Made by a program: the position numbers and the translations under genes. Below are positions 8,083 through 18,113 of a stretch of 64,000 nt of DNA, piece after piece. The notes beneath the pieces are model-generated. The model was given only the letters and a program-made list of their open reading frames with translations, was not told the DNA's origin and made no database searches. Within the stretch, counting starts at the first letter, position 1; each line of letters opens with the position of its first letter. This stretch comes from Halobacillus karajensis (lineage in GTDB: Bacteria > Bacillota > Bacilli > Bacillales > Halobacillaceae): NCBI RefSeq assembly GCF_900108515.1, contig NZ_FNWW01000001.1:558001-622000 (forward strand), in the 5' to 3' direction.

Positions 8083-8328
8083 TTATGAAAGGTTATATTT
8101 CTTCTTGAAGCGATCGACACGGCCGCCAGCTTTATCAGCTTTCTGCTTACCTGTGTAGAACGGGTGAGACGCAGAACTAATCTCTACGCGGATCAATGGA
8201 TATGTGTTTCCATCTTCCCACTCAATTGTTTCTTCAGAAGCCTTAGTAGATCCTGTTAGAAACTTGAAATTAGAACTAGTGTCTAGGAATACAACTTTAC
8301 GGTATTCTGGATGAATTCCTGCTTTCAT
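8083..8328 (-). CDS. rpmE2: Ribosomal protein L31, type B (zinc-free)
   Basis: Large-subunit protein at the central protuberance. The 81 residues match type B L31: [19 protein letters not shown] and [13 protein letters not shown], with the usual VDRFKKKY ending. There is no CxxC pair and no cysteine at all, so it cannot bind the structural zinc of type A L31. In B. subtilis the zinc-binding RpmE occupies this rho-tdk position and the zinc-free form lies elsewhere. I see no Zur box upstream. Confidence 0.93.
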   Translation of the reverse strand: MKAGIHPEYRKVVFLDTSSNFKFLTGSTKASEETIEWEDGNTYPLIRVEISSASHPFYTGKQKADKAGGRVDRFKKKYNLS

Positions 8329-8505
8329 GTTCTTCCACTCCTTTTTGCCCTGAATCCTTTGGAAACAGAGTTATTGTAAGAGCCGTCGAAGGTTCGTGAT
8401 AACACCTTGTACTGAAACTCACATAGAACGATTATAACAGGGGCTCCCCCCTGATGCAACATCCAGTTTTTGAAAAGTAAGATTCAATCTCGCGGCTCGA
8501 CTTCT

Positions 8506-9792
8506 TTACCTCCGGGCAGGCGTAGATTTGCCTTTCATTTCTTTATCCATGAGGTCGAAAAACTCATCATTGTTCTTCGAAGCTCTTAAACGACGTAAGA
8601 ATCGATCTGTGAAGTCCTGAGAGTCGGACATGGACTTGCGGATCGCCCAGATCTTGTCCAGGTGGGACTGCGGCTGAAGCAGTTCTTCTTTCCGTGTCCC
8701 TGAACGGAGAATGTCGATGGCCGGGAAAATCCTACGTTCAGCAAGACTACGATCAAGGTGAAGCTCCATATTTCCGGTACCTTTGAATTCTTCATAGATG
8801 ACATCATCCATACGGGAACCTGTATCCACGAGAGCCGTCGCAAGGATGGTCAAACTTCCACCTTCTTCAATGTTTCGAGCTGCCCCGAAGAATCGCTTCG
8901 GCCGGTGGAAAGCGGCAGGATCAATTCCTCCTGAAAGCGTACGGCCGCTTGGCGGGATGACAAGGTTATACGCACGCGCTAAACGCGTAATACTGTCCAT
9001 CAATACAATAACGTCACGTTTATGCTCAACAAGACGCATGGCCCTTTCTAAGACTAGTTCAGACACTTTAATATGGTTTTCAGGGACCTCATCAAATGTC
9101 GAACTGACCACATCAACATCAGGGGCAACCGAACGTTCGATATCAGTCACTTCTTCCGGACGCTCATCAACAAGAAGAATAATTAATTTTGCATCAGGAT
9201 GATTGGTCGAGATACTGTTTGCCATTTGTTTCAGGAGCATCGTTTTCCCTGCTTTTGGAGGGGCTACAATTAACCCACGCTGGCCATATCCTACAGGAGA
9301 CATTAAATCCATAATACGTGTGGAAAGTTTCTTCGTTTCCGTTTCCAGCTTCATTTGACGATCCGGATAAAGAGGGGTCAATGCCGGAAAGTGAACCCTT
9401 TCTTTAGCAGAATCAGGATCCTCCCCATTGACAGCATCTACGTGCAAGAGACCATAGTAACGCTCATTTTCCTTCGGTGGCCGAACTTTACCCGATACTT
9501 TATCGCCATTCCTTAAATCAAAACGTCGAATTTGAGACGCGGAAATATAAATATCCTCTGCACTTGGGGAGTAGTTGATGGGTCTTAAAAACCCAAATCC
9601 TTCTGATGGAATGATTTCAAGGATTCCGTCCATGAAAAGGAAACCATCTTTTTCTGCTTGAGCTTTAAGAATCGCGAATATCAATTCTCGCTTGGTCAAT
9701 TTGGCATAATAGGAAACTTTATATTGCCTTGCTTTAGCATAAAGTCCTTTCAAAGTCATTGTTTCTAGGTTGGAGATTGTTAAATCTGCCAC
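8506..9792 (-). CDS. rho: Transcription termination factor Rho
   Basis: Hexameric RNA-dependent ATPase that ends transcription at Rho sites. Rho_N (about 5-45) is followed by the cold-shock RNA-binding domain containing GFGFLRP (about 50-125). The RecA-like ATPase domain has Walker A PPKAGKTM (about 178-185), the catalytic glutamate/Walker B region LIILLVDERPEEV, and R- and Q-loop segments. The start is GTG at 9792. A 350-nt leader precedes it, which fits the family's autoregulation by Rho-dependent attenuation. Confidence 0.96.
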   Translation of the reverse strand: MADLTISNLETMTLKGLYAKARQYKVSYYAKLTKRELIFAILKAQAEKDGFLFMDGILEIIPSEGFGFLRPINYSPSAEDIYISASQIRRFDLRNGDKVSGKVRPPKENERYYGLLHVDAVNGEDPDSAKERVHFPALTPLYPDRQMKLETETKKLSTRIMDLMSPVGYGQRGLIVAPPKAGKTMLLKQMANSISTNHPDAKLIILLVDERPEEVTDIERSVAPDVDVVSSTFDEVPENHIKVSELVLERAMRLVEHKRDVIVLMDSITRLARAYNLVIPPSGRTLSGGIDPAAFHRPKRFFGAARNIEEGGSLTILATALVDTGSRMDDVIYEEFKGTGNMELHLDRSLAERRIFPAIDILRSGTRKEELLQPQSHLDKIWAIRKSMSDSQDFTDRFLRRLRASKNNDEFFDLMDKEMKGKSTPARR

Positions 9793-10225
9793 ATGATCAC
9801 CACTTTTTATTAATATTCTTTGTCTTTAAGAATTTCAAATAAGACGCGAAAGACTTGCGCTTAAAGTGCCATGCCTTTTCTACACGTAAACAGACAAACA
9901 ATCAATCTGGTGTCTGTGTGAATAAAGCATAAGCATTTATTTTTCATAAAATCGTAAAGACTTCTCTAAAGGATATTTGAATTGCTCTGTAACGAAAGAG
10001 GAAAATGCTGTTGCTGCATGCTCTCCCTGTATCCAAAGATCATATTACAGAAGCTTTTTTAAGAAGAATTAGAAGAAGTTATGTGAAGTCAGTGAATATA
10101 GAAGAATAAGGAGACTTGCGTCATTACCTTCTATCATAATCAAACAACCTTTATTGTACTCCTGTCTTTGCACAGTTTCAATGCTAATTTGAGAAATATT
10201 TCGGAAGGTAGTCTTTTGTAGATGA
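9793..10225 (-). other. Long rho leader and promoter region
   Basis: No gene is supported in this interval. On the minus strand a promoter lies at 10153-10181 (next entry), giving a leader of about 350 nt. I saw no intrinsic terminator inside the leader. A plus-strand 34-codon frame at 10005 was rejected. Confidence 0.6.
10153..10181 (-). promoter_or_regulatory. Sigma-A promoter of rho
   Basis: On the minus strand, TTGAAA (10176-10181) and TACAAT (10153-10158) are separated by exactly 17 bp. The start would be near 10146. Confidence 0.6.
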
Positions 10226-10255
10226 AGAGGAAGCTGCATGACTGCAGCTCCCTCT
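10226..10255. terminator. Stem-loop after glpX
   Basis: Arms 10226-10238 and 10243-10255 form a 13-bp stem with one wobble. U-richness is weak on the minus strand (UCAUCU) and moderate on the plus strand (UUUCUUUG). It is probably the end of the glpX transcript, but not a textbook terminator. Confidence 0.5.
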
Positions 10256-10279
10256 TTCTTTGATGAAGGACTTTTTCAA

Positions 10280-11248
10280 TTATGGTTTGATTACCAGATT
10301 TGGCTTTTTCTTAAGGCTATGGTCACCATCAATAAAGCGAACCGTGCCCGATTTTGCTCTCATTACCAGCGTCTGTGTCGTGGCTTTCTGCCCTTTAAAC
10401 TGGACACCTTTCAGGAGTTCTCCATCCGTGACACCAGTGGCTGCGAAGATGGCATCCTCTCCTCCGCAAAAGTCTTCCATATATAAGACTTTGTCCACAT
10501 CATCAATGCCCATCTGTTCACAACGGTTTCGTTCCTCATCATTGGATGGTAAAAGTTTCCCCTGGATTTCACCACCAAGACATTTAAGTCCGACTGCTGC
10601 AAGAACGCCTTCTGGTGCACCCCCAGAACCGAATAAAATGTCCACACCGGTGTGATCAAAGGCTGTGTTGATGGCAGCAGCCACATCCCCGTCCGGGATT
10701 AACTTAATCCTTGCGCCAGCTTCGCGGATCTCCTCAATAATCCCCTGGTGGCGTTCACGGTTCAATACTACGGCTACGACGTCTTCCACATCCTTATTTT
10801 TAGCCTTTGCTACTGCCTGCAGATTTTCTGTGATCGAAGCATTGATGTTCACTTTACCTACTGCTTCAGGACCGACTGCGATTTTATCCATATACATATC
10901 TGGGGCATGCAGCAACTGCCTATGGTCCGCAATGGCAATGACCGCCAACGCATTCCATGTCCCTTGAGCAACGATGTTTGTCCCCTCCAGTGGATCAACG
11001 GCTACATCCACCCGGGCTCCATACCCATTGCCAAGCTTTTCTCCAATATAAAGCATCGGAGCTTCATCCATTTCACCTTCTCCGATGACCACTGTCCCTT
11101 TCATCGGAATCGTGTCGAAAACATCGCGCATGGCAGAAGTAGCCGCATCATCGGCCTCCTCCTTCTTTCCTCTCCCCATCCAGCGCGCAGATGACAATGC
11201 TGCTGCTTCAGTGACTCTAACTAATTCCATCGATAGACTTCTTTCCAT
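10280..11248 (-). CDS. glpX: Fructose-1,6-bisphosphatase, class II
   Basis: Hydrolyses fructose 1,6-bisphosphate to fructose 6-phosphate in gluconeogenesis. The 322 residues carry the class II metal-site motifs [10 protein letters not shown] (about 55-64) and DPLEGT (about 85-90), and a phosphate-binding [13 protein letters not shown] segment. Lithium-sensitive phosphatases share this fold. GGGGAG lies 7 nt before the ATG. It sits between murA and rho, next to fba and tal, so sugar-phosphate enzymes are clustered here. Confidence 0.95.
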   Translation of the reverse strand: MERSLSMELVRVTEAAALSSARWMGRGKKEEADDAATSAMRDVFDTIPMKGTVVIGEGEMDEAPMLYIGEKLGNGYGARVDVAVDPLEGTNIVAQGTWNALAVIAIADHRQLLHAPDMYMDKIAVGPEAVGKVNINASITENLQAVAKAKNKDVEDVVAVVLNRERHQGIIEEIREAGARIKLIPDGDVAAAINTAFDHTGVDILFGSGGAPEGVLAAVGLKCLGGEIQGKLLPSNDEERNRCEQMGIDDVDKVLYMEDFCGGEDAIFAATGVTDGELLKGVQFKGQKATTQTLVMRAKSGTVRFIDGDHSLKKKPNLVIKP

Positions 11249-11305
11249 GGTTATCTCCCCATTCTAAACAGTTTTTTCCTCATCTCCCCATGGAAATACG
11301 TGTAA

Positions 11306-12592
11306 CTATGAATTTTGGAATTGTTCGATCTCTTCGTCTGACATCTCCTCGTACCAGACTTTCGCACCTAGTTCAATCAGCTTGTTCGTAATGTTTTCAT
11401 ATCCTCGTTCAATGTGGTCGACACCCGTAATTTCCGTAATACCCTCAGCCATCAAGCCTGCAATGACAAGTGCAGCTCCTGCCCGGAGGTCTGTAGCTTT
11501 CACTTTTGCTCCTTGAAGCTTCGTCGGCCCTGTCACAATTGCCGAGCCGCCCTCTACCTTGATAGAAGCATTCATCCTTCTCAACTCATCCACATGTTTG
11601 AACCGGGCTTGATAGATGGTATCTGTGACAACACCCGTCCCTTGTGTTTGAGTGAGTAAAGAAGTAAACGGCTGCTGCAAATCAGTCGGGAAGCCTGGAT
11701 AGACAAGTGTTTTAATATCGACACTGTGCAGCTCTTTTCCTGGTTTTATATAGAGCTGTTCATCATTCTCCTCAATCGTTACGCCCATTTCTCTCAACTT
11801 TGCTAACAGAGATTCCAAGTGCTGAGGGATAACGTTGTCAATGATCATCTCCTCCCCTTGAGCGGCAGCCATAATTGTATACGTTCCCGCCTCAATTCTG
11901 TCTGGGATGATTGTATGGAGGCATCCTTTCAACGTCTCCACACCTTCTATTCGAATGACATCTGTCCCTGCACCTTTAATCTTTGCACCCATACTTGTTA
12001 AGAGTGTAGCTACATCAATGATTTCAGGCTCCTTAGCAGCATTTTCGATCACTGTTTTCCCTTTCGCGCGGACAGCAGCAAGCATAATGTTGATCGTTGC
12101 GCCCACACTGACCACATCCAGATAAATACGTGCCCCGCGAAGTTCTCTTGCCCGAAGGTATATGGCTCCTTGTTCATTCGTCACTTTCGCTCCCAGAGCC
12201 TCAAAACCTTTGATGTGTTGATCAATCGGCCTCGGTCCTAAGTGACATCCTCCAGGTAATCCAATGACAGCTTTATTGAAACGACCGAGCATCGCTCCCA
12301 TAAAATAATAGGAAGCCCTTAGCTTCTTAACTTTTCCATTCGGTAAAGGCATGTCGACCATTTCAGAAGGATCGATATGTACGGTCCGTCCATCTTTCCG
12401 AACCGTTCCACCAATCTCTTCTAATAAATCCGACAAAATTCCGACATCAGAAATGTTCGGAAGCCCCTCAATCGTCACAGGTGTCTCAGCCAAAATTGCT
12501 GCCGGCAATAAGGCTACCGCACTGTTTTTGGCACCGCTGACGCGCACTTGGCCCCGTAGAGGTCTCCCGCCTTCCACTAATAGTTTATGCAT
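11306..12592 (-). CDS. murA: UDP-N-acetylglucosamine 1-carboxyvinyltransferase
   Basis: First committed step of peptidoglycan synthesis: transfers enolpyruvate from PEP to UDP-GlcNAc. It is 428 residues long and built of two inside-out alpha/beta barrels. The catalytic cysteine is Cys116 in [20 protein letters not shown], so it should be fosfomycin-sensitive. The [13 protein letters not shown] segment at about 22 provides the conserved Lys-Asn. GGAGGAG precedes the ATG. By position next to tal and fba it corresponds to the second Gram-positive copy, murAB (murZ). Confidence 0.95.
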   Translation of the reverse strand: MHKLLVEGGRPLRGQVRVSGAKNSAVALLPAAILAETPVTIEGLPNISDVGILSDLLEEIGGTVRKDGRTVHIDPSEMVDMPLPNGKVKKLRASYYFMGAMLGRFNKAVIGLPGGCHLGPRPIDQHIKGFEALGAKVTNEQGAIYLRARELRGARIYLDVVSVGATINIMLAAVRAKGKTVIENAAKEPEIIDVATLLTSMGAKIKGAGTDVIRIEGVETLKGCLHTIIPDRIEAGTYTIMAAAQGEEMIIDNVIPQHLESLLAKLREMGVTIEENDEQLYIKPGKELHSVDIKTLVYPGFPTDLQQPFTSLLTQTQGTGVVTDTIYQARFKHVDELRRMNASIKVEGGSAIVTGPTKLQGAKVKATDLRAGAALVIAGLMAEGITEITGVDHIERGYENITNKLIELGAKVWYEEMSDEEIEQFQNS

Positions 12593-12661
12593 GTAAAACT
12601 CCTCCGCTTTAAGGTGAAGATTATGACTTTAGTATGTGCATTTTTTTCCATTCCACACCTA

Positions 12662-13303
12662 CTATTTTTGATTATTCCAGTCATTTAGGAATTTTTCAAT
12701 CCCTTGATCCGTCAGTGGGTGCTTCACGATCTGACTGAGCACTTTAAATGGAATGGTAGCGATATGAGCCCCATGTAAAGCAGCTTCAGTTACATGGACC
12801 GGATGACGGACGGATGCTGCGATAATTTCCGTATCAATGGCATGGCGGTCGAAGATTTCTGAAATCTGTGCGACGAGTTCCATCCCATTATGCCCAATAT
12901 CATCGAGCCTTCCTAGAAATGGAGATACATAGGAGGCGCCTGCTCTTGCCGCCATTAATGCCTGATTGGCAGAAAAAATCAGCGTCACGTTCGTTTTGAT
13001 ATTCAGATCACTAAATGCTTTTACTGCTTTCAAGCCTTCTAGAGTCATCGGGACTTTTACCGTAATATTCGGCGCGATTGCGGCAAGGCTTTTCCCTTCT
13101 TGAATCATTCCTTCTGCATCTTCCGAAATAACTTCCGCACTGACAGACCCTTCTACCTCATCTGTAATTTCTTTCAAACGATCATGAAAAGAAACCCCTT
13201 CTTTTGCCACAAGGCTCGGGTTTGTCGTTACACCTGCCAATAACCCTAATGCATTTGCTTCTCGAATATCTTCAATATTTGCTGTATCAATGAAAAATTT
13301 CAT
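12662..13303 (-). CDS. tal: Transaldolase / fructose-6-phosphate aldolase family
   Basis: Class I aldolase of the TalC/MipB group, 213 residues. It interconverts sugar phosphates by Schiff-base chemistry; the likely lysine is in [11 protein letters not shown] (about 83-85). Other family segments are [28 protein letters not shown] and the C-terminal MTDQGIEKF-like [17 protein letters not shown] use ATG at 13303, 7 nt after GAGGAG; upstream in-frame residues do not belong to the family. Transaldolase versus aldolase activity cannot be told apart here. Confidence 0.93.
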   Translation of the reverse strand: MKFFIDTANIEDIREANALGLLAGVTTNPSLVAKEGVSFHDRLKEITDEVEGSVSAEVISEDAEGMIQEGKSLAAIAPNITVKVPMTLEGLKAVKAFSDLNIKTNVTLIFSANQALMAARAGASYVSPFLGRLDDIGHNGMELVAQISEIFDRHAIDTEIIAASVRHPVHVTEAALHGAHIATIPFKVLSQIVKHPLTDQGIEKFLNDWNNQK

Positions 13304-13381
13304 ATCCCCACTCCTCTTCGCTTCATTTTGATGCTCCAAGTTGATGAAAATTGTCGAATGATGGCGTTTTCATAAACGATT

Positions 13382-13412
13382 AAAAGGAAACCGCTACGAT
13401 GTAGCGGCTTCC
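13382..13412 (-). terminator. Terminator of fba
   Basis: A 12-bp stem pairs 13401-13412 with 13386-13397, followed by UUUUAAU on the minus strand. Confidence 0.75.
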
Positions 13413-13422
13413 TCTTACTATT

Positions 13423-14286
13423 TTACGCTTTTTGAGAAGATCCGAATTCACGCATCTTACCAATCACTGTTTCCTTAATCGCGTCACGACCAGGTCCCAG
13501 ATATTTACGAGGATCGTACTGTTCAGGCTGTTCTGCAAGAACTTTGCGAACAGCTTCCCCTTGAGCCATTTGGTTCTCGGTATTTACATTAATCTTCGCT
13601 GTACCGAAAGAAATAGCTTTCTTGATATCAGCTGTTGGGATGCCTGTACCACCGTGAAGAACAAGCGGCTTATTAACAATTCCCATGATTTCTTCCATGC
13701 GGTCAAAGCCAAGGTTAGGCTCACCTTTGTAAGGTCCGTGTACAGAACCTAGAGCTGGCGCAAATACGTCAACGTTTGTTTCGTCTACTAGTTGTTTACA
13801 CTCAGACGGAATCGCATACGCAGCTTCCGCGTCATCTACGATAATATCGTCTTCCTGTCCACCTACACGGCCTAGTTCTGCTTCAACAGAAACACCGTGA
13901 ATGTGTGCAAGTTCAACAACTTTTTTGGTAACTTCGATGTTTTCTTCAAGCGGATCGTGGGAAGCATCAATCATAACGGATGTGAATCCAGCATGAATCG
14001 CTTCTGCACACTTCTCGAAGCTGGAACCGTGATCCAAGTGAATCGCAACAGGTACAGTAGTACCGTAAGATTTCATAAGTGCTTTCACCATGTCAACAAC
14101 AACATTGAAACCACCCATGTAACGGCCTGCCCCTTCAGATACACCCAGGATTACCGGGGACTGCTCTTCTTCGGCAGCTTGAAGAATCGCTTGCGCATAT
14201 TCTAGGTTATTAAGGTTGAACTGACCTACACCGTAGCGCTCTTCCTTAGCTTTTTCTAGCATTTCTTTCATTGATACTAGTGGCAT
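13423..14286 (-). CDS. fba: Fructose-bisphosphate aldolase, class II
   Basis: Zinc-dependent aldol cleavage of fructose 1,6-bisphosphate. The 287 residues include the metal-binding [11 protein letters not shown] segment (about 82-92), [29 protein letters not shown], and the second zinc histidine region [18 protein letters not shown] precedes the ATG. It forms a sugar-phosphate block with tal and glpX, and spo0F lies immediately upstream, as in B. subtilis. Confidence 0.96.
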   Translation of the reverse strand: MPLVSMKEMLEKAKEERYGVGQFNLNNLEYAQAILQAAEEEQSPVILGVSEGAGRYMGGFNVVVDMVKALMKSYGTTVPVAIHLDHGSSFEKCAEAIHAGFTSVMIDASHDPLEENIEVTKKVVELAHIHGVSVEAELGRVGGQEDDIIVDDAEAAYAIPSECKQLVDETNVDVFAPALGSVHGPYKGEPNLGFDRMEEIMGIVNKPLVLHGGTGIPTADIKKAISFGTAKINVNTENQMAQGEAVRKVLAEQPEQYDPRKYLGPGRDAIKETVIGKMREFGSSQKA

Positions 14287-14444
14287 GAAAGAATCCTCCT
14301 TTAGTTAAACGTGCTATTCCTATTTACAAGCCTGTTTCCATACGAAAACACACCATGTAAGTTTGGTTACAGTAATAGAATACCAATACCCTTCTTATGG
14401 TGCAACATCAGGAGAATTATATAACGCTTACATATAGAAAAAAG

Positions 14445-14816
14445 TCATGAACGGCTGTGAATGAGGGTTCCATTAACCATTTCTTTCAAATTATGGATGT
14501 CAAATGGCTTGGTTATGATGTCGGTTACAAATGGATAATCGGCTTCTTTTTCCATAGAATCTTTGGATGCCCCTGTAATAATGATGACAGAAGAATGGAA
14601 GTCCATTTCTTCTAGATAGTGCAGCACTTCTCTACCATGCATGACCGGTAAATTATAGTCCATGATGATGAGGTCCAGATCATGGGCTTCTACAAGGTCG
14701 CAAGCCTCTCGTCCGGTTTTTGCGCAAATGGTCTCATACCCTTCTGTTTTCAAGATTTCTTCCAATAGGAGGCGGATTCCTGGCTGGTCGTCAACGATTA
14801 ATATCCTATTAGTCAT
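14445..14816 (-). CDS. spo0F: Sporulation phosphorelay response regulator Spo0F
   Basis: Single-domain receiver that takes phosphate from sporulation kinases and passes it to Spo0B. It has the acidic pair Asp9-Asp10, phosphoacceptor Asp53 (IIMDYNLPVM), switch threonine 81 and Lys103 in ITKPFDI. No output domain follows. The identity rests on this lone receiver, its fba-pyrG position and a sigma-H promoter upstream. The loop after Thr81 reads TGASKD where B. subtilis has TAYG, so partner-contact residues may differ. Confidence 0.88.
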   Translation of the reverse strand: MTNRILIVDDQPGIRLLLEEILKTEGYETICAKTGREACDLVEAHDLDLIIMDYNLPVMHGREVLHYLEEMDFHSSVIIITGASKDSMEKEADYPFVTDIITKPFDIHNLKEMVNGTLIHSRS

Positions 14817-14884
14817 GCTTTTACCTGCCCTTCTATTTGTTCATATTGTATGGTCTATTCCCCTCAACTCGTCTCTATCCTTGT

Positions 14885-14936
14885 ATTTTCTATACACTCT
14901 TTGCAGATTCCTGCGTACGAGGTTCTGTTTGTCAAA
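14885..14936 (-). promoter_or_regulatory. Sigma-H promoter and 0A-like box of spo0F
   Basis: On the minus strand, GCAGGAATC (14906-14914) matches the sigma-H -35 RNAGGAWWW except at its last base. ATAGAAAAT (14885-14893) matches the -10 RNNGAATWW with one mismatch, and the spacer is 12 bp. A TTTGACA box (14930-14936), a common variant of the Spo0A box, lies just upstream. B. subtilis spo0F is controlled the same way. Confidence 0.65.
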
Positions 14937-15005
14937 AATTCTGCAAGAAACTTGAGTTCTCATAAGTGGCCAAAAAGCACCCTAAATTTCAGCCGGGATT
15001 TTCTA

Positions 15006-15044
15006 ATAAAAAAGAGACGATGCCTCTTTTTAGACATCGTCTCT
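15006..15044 (-). terminator. Terminator of pyrG
   Basis: Arms AGAGACGATG and CATCGTCTCT (15013-15044) are followed on the minus strand by UUUUUUAUU. Confidence 0.85.
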
Positions 15045-15055
15045 GGTTATAGCTA

Positions 15056-16690
<1,635 letters not shown>

Positions 16691-16802
16691 TTAGTTATTC
16701 ACTAATCCGTATCATTTGATAAGGGGCTTTTACAGAAATGCACGACTCCCCGGACTTTTTACTATCTTAAAAAGCCTGGAAGCTTGAACATGCAATAGCA
16801 CA

Positions 16803-16828
16803 GGCGCCTTAGCCAAACCTAAGGCGCC
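16803..16828 (-). other. Second perfect stem-loop in the pyrG leader
   Basis: GGCGCCTTAG (16803-16812) and CTAAGGCGCC (16819-16828) form a perfect 10-bp stem with a 6-nt loop. It lies downstream of the attenuator, at about +84 to +109 of the pyrG transcript. It has no U-tract on either strand. The role is unknown; it may protect the 5' end of the read-through mRNA. Confidence 0.6.
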
Positions 16829-16842
16829 GTCTATGTTCTTAT

Positions 16843-16880
16843 AAAAAACAAAAAACGCTCCCCTCTTTCGGGGAGCGTTT
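16843..16880 (-). terminator. pyrG leader attenuator
   Basis: Arms 16870-16880 and 16853-16863 form an 11-bp stem (AAACGCTCCCC/GGGGAGCGTTT), followed by UUUGUUUUUU on the minus strand. The 5' arm contains the pyrimidine tract CUCCCC. In B. subtilis, extra G residues added at the GGGCUC start when CTP is low pair with such a tract and prevent termination. It also probably ends read-through from rpoE. Confidence 0.85.
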
Positions 16881-16905
16881 GGAAATTTCGTTTCAGGAAA
16901 TTAAA

Positions 16906-16947
16906 GAGCCCAAATAAGATTTTACTGATTTGACTTTTAAAAGTCAA
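16906..16947 (-). promoter_or_regulatory. pyrG promoter with GGGCTC start
   Basis: On the minus strand TTGACT (16942-16947), a 17-bp spacer, TAAAAT (16919-16924) and, 7 nt on, GGGCTC beginning at 16911. The GGGC start is the sequence on which polymerase slips in the B. subtilis pyrG mechanism. The -35 lies only about 6 bp beyond the start of the rpoE 3' end. Confidence 0.85.
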
Positions 16948-16952
16948 CCACC

Positions 16953-17489
16953 TTATTTATCTTCGTCGTCATCTCCAATAAAGCTGACGTCGTCTTCGAC
17001 GATTTCTTCCTCTTCTTCATCAAGGTCATCTTCCTCGTAGTCACCTTCAAAATCATCATCATCATCATCAAGATCCAGATCTTCATCTGTGAGCTCAAGA
17101 TCATCCTCAAGCTCCTCTTCATCTGCATCAAATTCAGAAACACCCAATTCGTCTTCAAGCAGCTTGGAAGGCTTTTTCTTCTTCTTTTTCTTTTTGCGTT
17201 TTTGTGGAAGGTTTGCAATTTCCTCTTCCATTTGTTCTACCGGATACCATTTCTTCAATCCCCAACGGTTCGTTCCAATGGTCATGAACTGACCGTCGAT
17301 ATTCATGTCCGTATAGAACTGGGCAATATATTGTTCTTTTTGTGCATCAGTAAAGTCCTTCATTGCTGCAATGCGGTTAAAGATTTCGTTGAAGTCAATG
17401 GCTTCACGTTCATCTTCTAGAATTTTAGTAGCCAGCACAATCATGGAAGTTTCTTGAATTTGCTCTTGGCTCATTTCTTTTAAGCTCAC
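16953..17489 (-). CDS. rpoE: RNA polymerase delta subunit
   Basis: Gram-positive RNA polymerase accessory subunit that speeds recycling and raises sensitivity to initiating NTP. The N-terminal winged-helix HARE domain (about 1-95) contains TKILEDEREAIDFNEIF and NRWGLKKWYPVE. A run of eight to nine lysines follows, then a C-terminal tail almost entirely Asp/Glu. The start is GTG at 17489, 9 nt after AAAGGAG; upstream in-frame codons are not family-like. Because the tail is so repetitive, other frames here look open by chance. Confidence 0.94.
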   Translation of the reverse strand: MSLKEMSQEQIQETSMIVLATKILEDEREAIDFNEIFNRIAAMKDFTDAQKEQYIAQFYTDMNIDGQFMTIGTNRWGLKKWYPVEQMEEEIANLPQKRKKKKKKKKPSKLLEDELGVSEFDADEEELEDDLELTDEDLDLDDDDDDFEGDYEEDDLDEEEEEIVEDDVSFIGDDDEDK

Positions 17490-17675
17490 GGTCCAGCACT
17501 CCTTTATATAGACAAAATAGATAAATGACCTCATAGGCATACGAATCACATTTAATCATACCATCCATTATATGAGTTGGCTTTACAAAAATCAAATCGG
17601 TTCTCCCTCTTCCTTTTTTAACCAAACTTACATGAAAATAAACTTTCTATATAGAATAGAAATTAGACATAAATG

Positions 17676-17704
17676 TTGGTGTTCCTGCCAATTTATCTTA
17701 AAAT
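17676..17704 (+). promoter_or_regulatory. Putative promoter of the small membrane-protein gene
   Basis: TTGGTG (17676-17681) and TAAAAT (17699-17704) with a 17-bp spacer. The start would be about 25 nt upstream of the GTG start codon. Confidence 0.45.
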
Positions 17705-17736
17705 AAAGGTAGCATGGATAGAAGGAGAGACGAATT

Positions 17737-18054
17737 GTGAAAAAACATCCTTTTAATTGGATCGCTACAACTATTGCTGTACTCGTCATCGGGATATGGC
17801 TTTTTACCAGCTTCGGCATGATCCACGAGGAACACAAGGAAGAAGCTGAGGTCACGTCTAAAACCCATAATGATGAAGGTTACTTTATTGAGATTGACGA
17901 TAAGGAAGTCCATGTCAAAGATACGAGTACATGGATGCTTTTAGAAGAAGGGGAAACCTATAACATCACCTATGAATGGTATGGAATGAAAAAACCTTAT
18001 GTCACGGATGTGAATCAGGCCCACGACGACGATCAGGTCGGCGGCGGTCACTAA
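17737..18054 (+). CDS. Small membrane-anchored hypothetical protein
   Basis: Unrecognised protein of 105 residues. One membrane segment (about 8-27) is followed by an outward-facing or soluble domain rich in Glu, Asp and His: HEEHKEEAEV, then a beta-rich YFIEIDDKEVHVKDTSTWMLLEEGETYNITYEW, and the ending HDDDQVGGGH. The start is GTG with AAGGAG 9 nt upstream. It is divergent from rpoE and convergent with icmF, sharing a terminator. The fold looks like a small OB- or Ig-like strand domain, but no family is assigned. Confidence 0.7.
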   Translation: MKKHPFNWIATTIAVLVIGIWLFTSFGMIHEEHKEEAEVTSKTHNDEGYFIEIDDKEVHVKDTSTWMLLEEGETYNITYEWYGMKKPYVTDVNQAHDDDQVGGGH

Positions 18055-18057
18055 TAG

Positions 18058-18091
18058 AAACGCCCCCGCCTATGGTTGAGCGGGGGCGTTC
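18058..18091. terminator. Bidirectional terminator
   Basis: CGCCCCCGC and GCGGGGGCG (18061-18088) form a very stable stem between the convergent small membrane gene and icmF. Flanking AAA and TTT runs are short. Confidence 0.75.
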
Positions 18092-18113
18092 CTCATGTCA
18101 TCGTCCATTTACA

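Noticed and set aside
10005-10109. Plus-strand 34-codon frame with GAGG just upstream
   Set aside because: Ribosome site too close to the ATG, no family resemblance, and it lies antisense to the rho leader.
13359-13372. cre-like TGATGGCGTTTTCA and a 0A-like TTGTCGAA upstream of tal
   Set aside because: One mismatch at a fixed cre position and no promoter could be placed; the 0A-like box alone is too common.
16937-17218. Lysine- and methionine-rich frame overlapping rpoE
   Set aside because: Out-of-frame product of the GAT/GAA repeats encoding the acidic tail of the delta subunit.
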